Assembly: GCF_000987835.1 (NCBI RefSeq)
Contig: NZ_CP011308.1
Location: 496,001-560,000, forward strand
DNA: 64,000 nucleotides
Direction of reading: 5' to 3'
Source of the DNA: Sulfurovum lithotrophicum
Lineage (GTDB): Bacteria > Campylobacterota > Campylobacteria > Campylobacterales > Sulfurovaceae
The position numbers and the translations under genes were made by a program. The first letter of the stretch is position 1. Each line of letters begins with the position of its first letter. The notes below the pieces were generated by a model, which saw only the letters and a program-made list of their open reading frames with translations, did not search any database and was not told the DNA's origin. Below are positions 60,070-64,000 of the stretch, one piece after another.

Positions 60070-61083
60070 TTATAATTCCTTTTTTGATAATAGTTGCATA
60101 TAATCTGTAAAATCAGTCACAAGTTCTTGTGTGTATCTGACATACATCTTGTTTTGTGGATACTCTAGTTCAGGCTCATTATCAATACCTTGCATAATAT
60201 CGACGACCATCTGTGGCAAATTCACACCAATCTCTGTTGCAAAATGTACCCATGCTGGAAAACGCGGATTGATCTCTATCATAAAGACTTGATTCATATT
60301 GACAATACACTCTAACTCAAAAGGACCCTTCCATTTTGTAAGTGCTACAAAGTCTTTTGCCATTTGCATCATTTTATCATTTTGAATCGTAACACCCGTC
60401 CAAATTTTCCCAATCTCCGTTGTTGTTAACTTTTTAATAGCAACAGCACCTTTGAGCTCTCCCTTACCATCACCAACGCCAACAAGATTCAGCTCTTCTC
60501 CCGTGACCACTTCTTGAACAAGTACAGGAAATCCCCACTCATTTGAAATTTTGTAAAAATTATCTATGGCACTCTCAAGGTTATACGACATGTAAGCCTT
60601 GTAGTAATTCCCTTTAACCATAAGAGGAAAATTGGATGTTTTTGTACACTCAACAAGCTCAGAAATACTACTCACTTCATAGGTTTTTGGATAGGTAATC
60701 CCTAGTTTTTCGGAGAGTCCATCGAGTTTGTTTTTATTGCGAAGTTCAAAGTTCTCTAAAGAGGGTAAACAGAGTTTTATCCCCATCGCTTCTATATCAT
60801 CTTGATACTTTATATATAATGGAAGTTCTGCATCCAAACAAGGAATCACCGCATCTAAACCTTCTTGTGATTGAATATACTCTAAGCGATTTTTGAGTTC
60901 ATGAAAACCTAAAGAGGGGTAAGGCATCAGATAGGTTTTTCCTGTCATGTGCATATAATTTCCAGGTTCATTCGCATCATAAGAGAAGCCAACAATCTCA
61001 TTTTTTACTTGAATTCCTTTTATGACAGGAATTCCTGGTGCAGGATTATCTGTATTGTTAAGTCCACTGACAGCAACTTTCAT
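60070..61083 (-). CDS. ATP-grasp ligase (CarB-like fold)
   Basis: A 337-residue ATP-grasp enzyme. The N-terminal domain (MKVAVSGLNNTDNPAPGIPVIKGI) is of the pre-ATP-grasp type. The ATP-grasp domain starts near residue 110 (RNKNKLDGLSEKLGI). Lys in FPLMVKGNYYKAY and the loop VLVQEVVTGEELNLVG bind nucleotide; the metal-binding pair is in PFELECIVN and FMIEINPRFPAWVHFA. Such enzymes join a carboxylate to an amine through an acyl-phosphate. It overlaps the PqqD-like gene by 4 bp (ATGA), implying close cooperation. Substrate unknown. Confidence 0.86.
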   Translation of the reverse strand: MKVAVSGLNNTDNPAPGIPVIKGIQVKNEIVGFSYDANEPGNYMHMTGKTYLMPYPSLGFHELKNRLEYIQSQEGLDAVIPCLDAELPLYIKYQDDIEAMGIKLCLPSLENFELRNKNKLDGLSEKLGITYPKTYEVSSISELVECTKTSNFPLMVKGNYYKAYMSYNLESAIDNFYKISNEWGFPVLVQEVVTGEELNLVGVGDGKGELKGAVAIKKLTTTEIGKIWTGVTIQNDKMMQMAKDFVALTKWKGPFELECIVNMNQVFMIEINPRFPAWVHFATEIGVNLPQMVVDIMQGIDNEPELEYPQNKMYVRYTQELVTDFTDYMQLLSKKEL

Positions 61084-61319
61084 GAGAGCAATCCGTAAAT
61101 TTTTAATTTAGACAAAAAATCACTCACATCTATAAAAAGCTCACGCTTAGGAACCTCATATTTTGAAGCTAACTCTTCAATAATTTCATCTTTTGTTTTA
61201 TGTTGCTTTAGGAGAGTGACAATCTCTTTTCCCGTGCCATTAAGCTGGTAACTGTTCCCCATCATTGGATAAAACACAATATTGTTTTCATCTACTACTA
61301 ATTGATTGATCGTATTCAT
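61080..61319 (-). CDS. PqqD-like small protein
   Basis: A 79-residue protein with the PqqD/RiPP-recognition-element pattern: an N-terminal beta hairpin (QLVVDENNIVFYPMMGNSYQLNGTGKEIVTLL, in part YQLNGTGKEIVTLL) followed by helices with TKDEIIEELASKY and a final DFLSKLKIYGLL. PqqD-like proteins present peptides to modifying enzymes or act as small adaptors. It is the first gene of the operon. ATG 61319 (or GTG 61322) follows AAGGA at good spacing. No candidate precursor peptide was found next to it. Confidence 0.78.
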   Translation of the reverse strand: MNTINQLVVDENNIVFYPMMGNSYQLNGTGKEIVTLLKQHKTKDEIIEELASKYEVPKRELFIDVSDFLSKLKIYGLLS

Positions 61320-61340
61320 CACGCATCCTTGTGAGTTTTA

Positions 61341-61346
61341 ATTATA
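61341..61346 (-). promoter_or_regulatory. -10 box of the AT-rich operon
   Basis: TATAAT on the minus strand, 22 bp before the first start codon, predicts a short leader with AAGGA. The gap between it and the heptamer repeat (61347-61528) is non-coding by inspection and shows no other signal. Confidence 0.5.
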
Positions 61347-61528
61347 GAAGTCTAAGCTATAAGTGTTAGTAAATTGTTAATGAGGTGGAAGAATAAGAAT
61401 GATGCTATGAGTCAAACCTAGATCAATCAAAAACAGCTCCTTCGCGACAACCCTCAAAGATGACGCCAAATAGGAAAAATTATTTGTTTGGCCTTTAAGG
61501 TACATACAATCTACAATATGAAAAAGTT

Positions 61529-61572
61529 CTTAACTCTTAACTCTTAACTCTTAACTCTTAACTCTTAACTCT
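61529..61572 (+). repeat. Six perfect heptamer repeats upstream of a lipoprotein gene
   Basis: CTTAACT is repeated six times without change (61529-61570), followed by CT. It ends 8 bp before the TATACT box of the lipoprotein promoter, so the -35 region lies inside the repeat. Perfect tandem copies at a promoter are prone to slipped-strand change in copy number. Confidence 0.85.
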
Positions 61573-61580
61573 ATTTCTGC

Positions 61581-61586
61581 TATACT
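61581..61586 (+). promoter_or_regulatory. -10 box of the lipoprotein gene
   Basis: TATACT lies 21 bp before the ATG at 61608, with GGAAGAAGAG as ribosome site between. The upstream element is the heptamer array. Confidence 0.55.
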
Positions 61587-61607
61587 GTTTTCAAAAAGGA
61601 AGAAGAG

Positions 61608-61943
61608 ATGAAAAGAAGATTGACGATAGCATTGTCCGCTGTAGTATTGGCAGGTATTTTCTCAGGCTGTGCGAATGAATATATTGATGTGCCTTTTACC
61701 GCTACGGATAAAGTCAGTGCGTGTGCCAAAACAGAGAAAGATCTAGCCAAAGTCGATGAATTCATCAGTAAGATCAATGCAATGCCTGCATCACAGGTTG
61801 AAGAGTATATTGCCGCACTGCCTGCGCCGGATATCACCAACAGTTCGGAAAAACGTCCGGTACTGAGAGATGCCAATGCACGGAAAGATCAGCTCAAGGC
61901 AAAACAGCAGCAGTTAGGATGTGAGGTCCAGGCTAAAAAATAG
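61608..61943 (+). CDS. Lipoprotein of unknown function
   Basis: A 111-residue lipoprotein: signal MKRRLTIALSAVVLAGIFSG with lipobox FSGC, lipid on Cys21. The mature part has two further Cys (SACAKTE, LGCEVQ), a helical stretch (KDLAKVDEFISKINAMPASQVEEY, in part KVDEFISKINAMPASQ) and a Lys/Gln-rich end. No family recognised. Base composition is normal for the genome, unlike the AT-rich operon to its left. The promoter region carries the perfect heptamer repeat, so its expression may vary between cells. It converges on sixA with a 4-nt gap. Confidence 0.8.
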   Translation: MKRRLTIALSAVVLAGIFSGCANEYIDVPFTATDKVSACAKTEKDLAKVDEFISKINAMPASQVEEYIAALPAPDITNSSEKRPVLRDANARKDQLKAKQQQLGCEVQAKK

Positions 61944-61947
61944 TTCA

Positions 61948-62439
61948 CTATGAAAACATCTTGGGGAAGATGAATGCTTCCATCTTCCCTTTTCCTCTCT
62001 CTATATCATTCCATGTTTGAACATCGAAAGTGACAGAGACGATTCCCAGTGTAGGGATATTGTCTATATAGACTTCTGTCAGTATGTTGGCCAGTTCCGT
62101 CATCTCCGGATTGTGGCCTATCAAAAAAAGACTCTGGTAACGGTCATCCACATTTCGGACCATTTCGATCATCTCTTCGGGTTCAGTGAAATAGAGTCCT
62201 TCTTGGAAAATAATCTTTCCTTCATAGTGCAGTGCTTTTGCCAATCCTTTTGCCGTTTTCTTTGTCCGTTTTGCCGATGACGAGAGTATGAGGTCAGGCA
62301 TGATTCCTTTTTCCTGCAGTGCTTTGGCCATCACAGGAATGGAGCGTTTGCCTCTTTTGTTGAGCCCGCGGTCAAAGTCATTTTTGCTCAGGTCGCTCCA
62401 GTCCGATTTTGCATGTCTTATCAAATATAGTTTTTTCAT
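61948..62439 (-). CDS. sixA: SixA-type phosphohistidine phosphatase
   Basis: SixA removes phosphate from histidine of HPt domains or of phosphotransfer proteins. The 163-residue histidine-phosphatase fold has the catalytic RHAKSDW (Arg-His at residues 8-9), SSSAKRTKKTA and the second His in LFLIGHNPEMTELAN. I start at ATG 62439 (MKKLYLIRHA). No ribosome-binding site precedes it, and a TATACT box (62446-62451) places the transcription start at or next to the ATG, so the mRNA may be leaderless. An HPt protein encoded at 45677-46954 is a possible, unproven target. Confidence 0.88.
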   Translation of the reverse strand: MKKLYLIRHAKSDWSDLSKNDFDRGLNKRGKRSIPVMAKALQEKGIMPDLILSSSAKRTKKTAKGLAKALHYEGKIIFQEGLYFTEPEEMIEMVRNVDDRYQSLFLIGHNPEMTELANILTEVYIDNIPTLGIVSVTFDVQTWNDIERGKGKMEAFIFPKMFS

Positions 62440-62484
62440 TTCTACAGTATAGCAAAAGTACAATAAATCACAATAAATGATCAT

Positions 62485-62507
62485 ACTTTAGTCACTTTCA
62501 CTAAAGT
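62485..62507. promoter_or_regulatory. HAIR-like operator upstream of htpG
   Basis: ACTTTAGT-7 nt-ACTAAAGT is a perfect inverted repeat. It has the 7-N7-7 layout of the HspR-binding HAIR site (CTTGAGT-N7-ACTCAAG) with one base changed in each arm. It lies 15 bp upstream of the htpG -35 box. HspR control of chaperone genes is known in Campylobacter and Helicobacter; binding here is inferred. Confidence 0.55.
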
Positions 62508-62522
62508 ATCTTTCAAAAAAAC

Positions 62523-62551
62523 TTGAAATTTATTTAAAAATATACTATAAT
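62523..62551 (+). promoter_or_regulatory. Promoter of htpG
   Basis: TTGAAA (62523-62528), 17-bp spacer, TATAAT (62546-62551), about 33 bp before the ATG, with AGGAG between. A strong housekeeping-type promoter, which suits control by a repressor at the adjacent palindrome. Confidence 0.75.
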
Positions 62552-62583
62552 TCCAAAAAATTAAGACAATTTAGGAGAAACAC

Positions 62584-64000
62584 ATGGCAAAACATCAGTT
62601 TCAAACAGAAATAGGACAGCTTTTAAAGCTAATGACCCACTCGCTCTATTCGAACAAAGAGATTTTTATAAGAGAATTGATTTCAAACGCAAGCGATGCG
62701 TTGGACAAATTCAATTATCTTTCTCTGACGGATGAAAAGTTCAAAGAGGAGAACTGGAGCGGCAAAATCTCCATCAAACTTGACAAAGACGACAATTCAC
62801 TGACGATCGGTGACAATGGTATTGGAATGAATGAAGAAGATTTGATGGACAACCTCGGTACCATCGCCAAATCAGGTACGAAAGCATTTATGGAAAATTT
62901 GACGGGTGATGCGAAAAAAGATTCCAATCTTATCGGACAGTTTGGAGTAGGATTCTACTCGGTATTCATGGTAGCTGAAAAAGTGGATGTCATCTCCAAG
63001 AAAGCCGGAGAGGAACAGGCCTATATGTTCTCTACGGACGGTACAGGTGAATATGAGGTCAAGCCGGTCACGAAAGATGAACACGGAACGGTCATTTACA
63101 TCAAACTCAAAGAAGATGAAAAAGAGTTCCTTGACAAGTGGAGAGTACAGGAAGTTGTCAAGAAGTACTCCAATCATATTGCTTATCCGATCATACTGAA
63201 CTATACGGAAGAGGAAACGACAGGCGAAGGGGATGAAAAAGAGACCAAAACGGTTCAAAAATCTGAACAGATCAATGAGGCAACGGCACTTTGGACACTT
63301 CCGAAGTCGGAACTGAAAGAGGAAGACTACATCGAGTTCTACAAAACCATTTCCCATGGCGATGATGAACCTCTGACTTATCTGCATAACAAAGTAGAGG
63401 GTGCCAATGAATTTACGACACTCTTTTATATTCCAAAAAAGGCACCGATGGATCTTTACAGAGCAGACTATCAGCCGGGTGTAAAGCTTTATGTGAAGCG
63501 TGTTTTCATTACCGATGATGACAAAGAGCTTCTGCCGCCTTATCTGAGATTTGTCAGAGGTATCATTGACTCCGAAGACCTTCCTCTGAATGTGTCGCGT
63601 GAGCTGCTTCAGGAGAACAGGATCCTTGCCAATATCAAGCAGAATTCCGTAAAGAAGATCCTTGGAGCGATCAAAAAACTGGACAGTGAAAAGATGGAAA
63701 TCTTTACCGAGCAGTACAACAGGGTGATCAAAGAGGGTATCTACACCGACCATACCAACAAAGAGACACTGCTTGGGATCGTCAGATACAAGAGTTCGAG
63801 CGAAGAGGGAATGGTCTCTCTTGATGATTACATCTCACGCGGGGATTCCGAGAAGAAAGAGATCTACTATATCGTGGGTGCTGATGAAAAGGTATTGAGA
63901 AATTCTCCGCTGCTCGAAGCCTATAAAAAGGCGAATATTGAAGTACTCATCATGGATGATGAAGAGGTAGACAGTATTGTTGCACCGATGATCGGCTCTT
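62584..64000 (+). CDS. htpG: Chaperone HtpG (Hsp90), partial (C-terminus beyond right edge)
   Basis: HtpG is the bacterial Hsp90. The frame opens at ATG 62584 (MAKHQFQTEIGQLLKLMTHS) after AGGAG and runs off the right edge, giving 472 residues. The N-terminal GHKL ATPase domain has NKEIFIRELISNASDALDK, GDNGIGM, GTIAKSGT and LIGQFGVGFYS. The middle domain has LYVKRVFITDD, LPPYLRFVRGIIDSEDLPLNVSRE (in part EDLPLNVSRELLQEN). The C-terminal dimerisation domain is not in view. Heat-shock control by a HAIR-like operator is likely. Confidence 0.95.
   Translation, partial: MAKHQFQTEIGQLLKLMTHSLYSNKEIFIRELISNASDALDKFNYLSLTDEKFKEENWSGKISIKLDKDDNSLTIGDNGIGMNEEDLMDNLGTIAKSGTKAFMENLTGDAKKDSNLIGQFGVGFYSVFMVAEKVDVISKKAGEEQAYMFSTDGTGEYEVKPVTKDEHGTVIYIKLKEDEKEFLDKWRVQEVVKKYSNHIAYPIILNYTEEETTGEGDEKETKTVQKSEQINEATALWTLPKSELKEEDYIEFYKTISHGDDEPLTYLHNKVEGANEFTTLFYIPKKAPMDLYRADYQPGVKLYVKRVFITDDDKELLPPYLRFVRGIIDSEDLPLNVSRELLQENRILANIKQNSVKKILGAIKKLDSEKMEIFTEQYNRVIKEGIYTDHTNKETLLGIVRYKSSSEEGMVSLDDYISRGDSEKKEIYYIVGADEKVLRNSPLLEAYKKANIEVLIMDDEEVDSIVAPMIGS

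Noticed and set aside
54588-61322. Prophage or integrative element
   Set aside because: No integrase, att-like direct repeats or tRNA gene at the borders; low GC alone does not show the mechanism of entry.
61529-61572. CRISPR array
   Set aside because: Pure 7-bp tandem without spacers, and no cas genes in the window.
62872-63753. 293-codon open frame on the minus strand opposite htpG
   Set aside because: Antisense to the highly conserved HtpG sequence; composition is that of a mirrored frame.

Overview
The window looks like a chromosomal segment of a Campylobacterota (epsilonproteobacterial) chemolithotroph of the Sulfurovum type. This is inferred from the gene set and its style: a futalosine-pathway gene (mqnC), the cbb3-oxidase assembly pair ccoI/ccoS, short versions of pgi and recG, NhaD, prepilin leaders ending in Ala rather than Gly, and promoters dominated by TATAAT-like -10 boxes. 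No rRNA, tRNA or CRISPR array was seen.

Layout. (1) 1-1091: a two-gene unit for a secreted, tail-fibre/adhesin-like protein cut by the left edge and a small exported protein. (2) 1336-9560, minus strand: one sugar-nucleotide operon, galE-manB-pgi-galU-manC-gmd-fcl, able to make UDP-Glc, UDP-Gal, GDP-Man and GDP-Fuc from fructose-6-phosphate and UTP/GTP for surface glycans. (3) 9681-13657: a YfaZ-like outer-membrane protein, ccoS, ccoI and a small membrane protein. (4) 13760-30106: mostly housekeeping genes (gdhA, rho, murI, trpS, der, mscS, a DUF3108 protein, an EamA exporter, kdsA, ribH, nusB, mqnC, a degenerate M16 protein, recG, hpf). Five GTAG-type paired REP palindromes lie between 18.5 and 26.2 kb. 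(5) 30211-38428: a minor-pseudopilin cluster with a 1.65-kresidue MshQ-like protein, plus a divergent pseudopilin. (6) 38552-38817: a 266-bp foldback element directly in front of bamD, followed by lon. (7) 42113-47390: a PAS / HPt / NIT-hybrid-kinase / response-regulator relay whose last gene is frameshifted. (8) 47529-54425: uvrC, a DUF721 protein, a small lipoprotein, nadB, nhaD, guaA. (9) 54477-61346: a conspicuously AT-rich seven-gene operon: PqqD-like protein, ATP-grasp ligase, PLP decarboxylase, urea-channel/M23-peptidase fusion, beta-barrel, TPR protein, atypical regulator. (10) 61529-64000: a lipoprotein behind a perfect heptamer repeat, sixA, and htpG behind a HAIR-like operator.

The best candidate for an undescribed system is the operon in (9). 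It combines a carrier/recognition-type protein, an amide-forming ligase and a decarboxylase with a channel, a cell-wall-peptidase-like domain and an outer-membrane barrel, and it looks laterally acquired. Second is the density of short repetitive DNA: seven-base-periodic repeats with different unit sequences at many gene borders (one translated inside manC), GTAG-REP pairs with no transposase in view, and further palindrome types. Several of these overlap stop codons, ribosome-binding sites or promoters.
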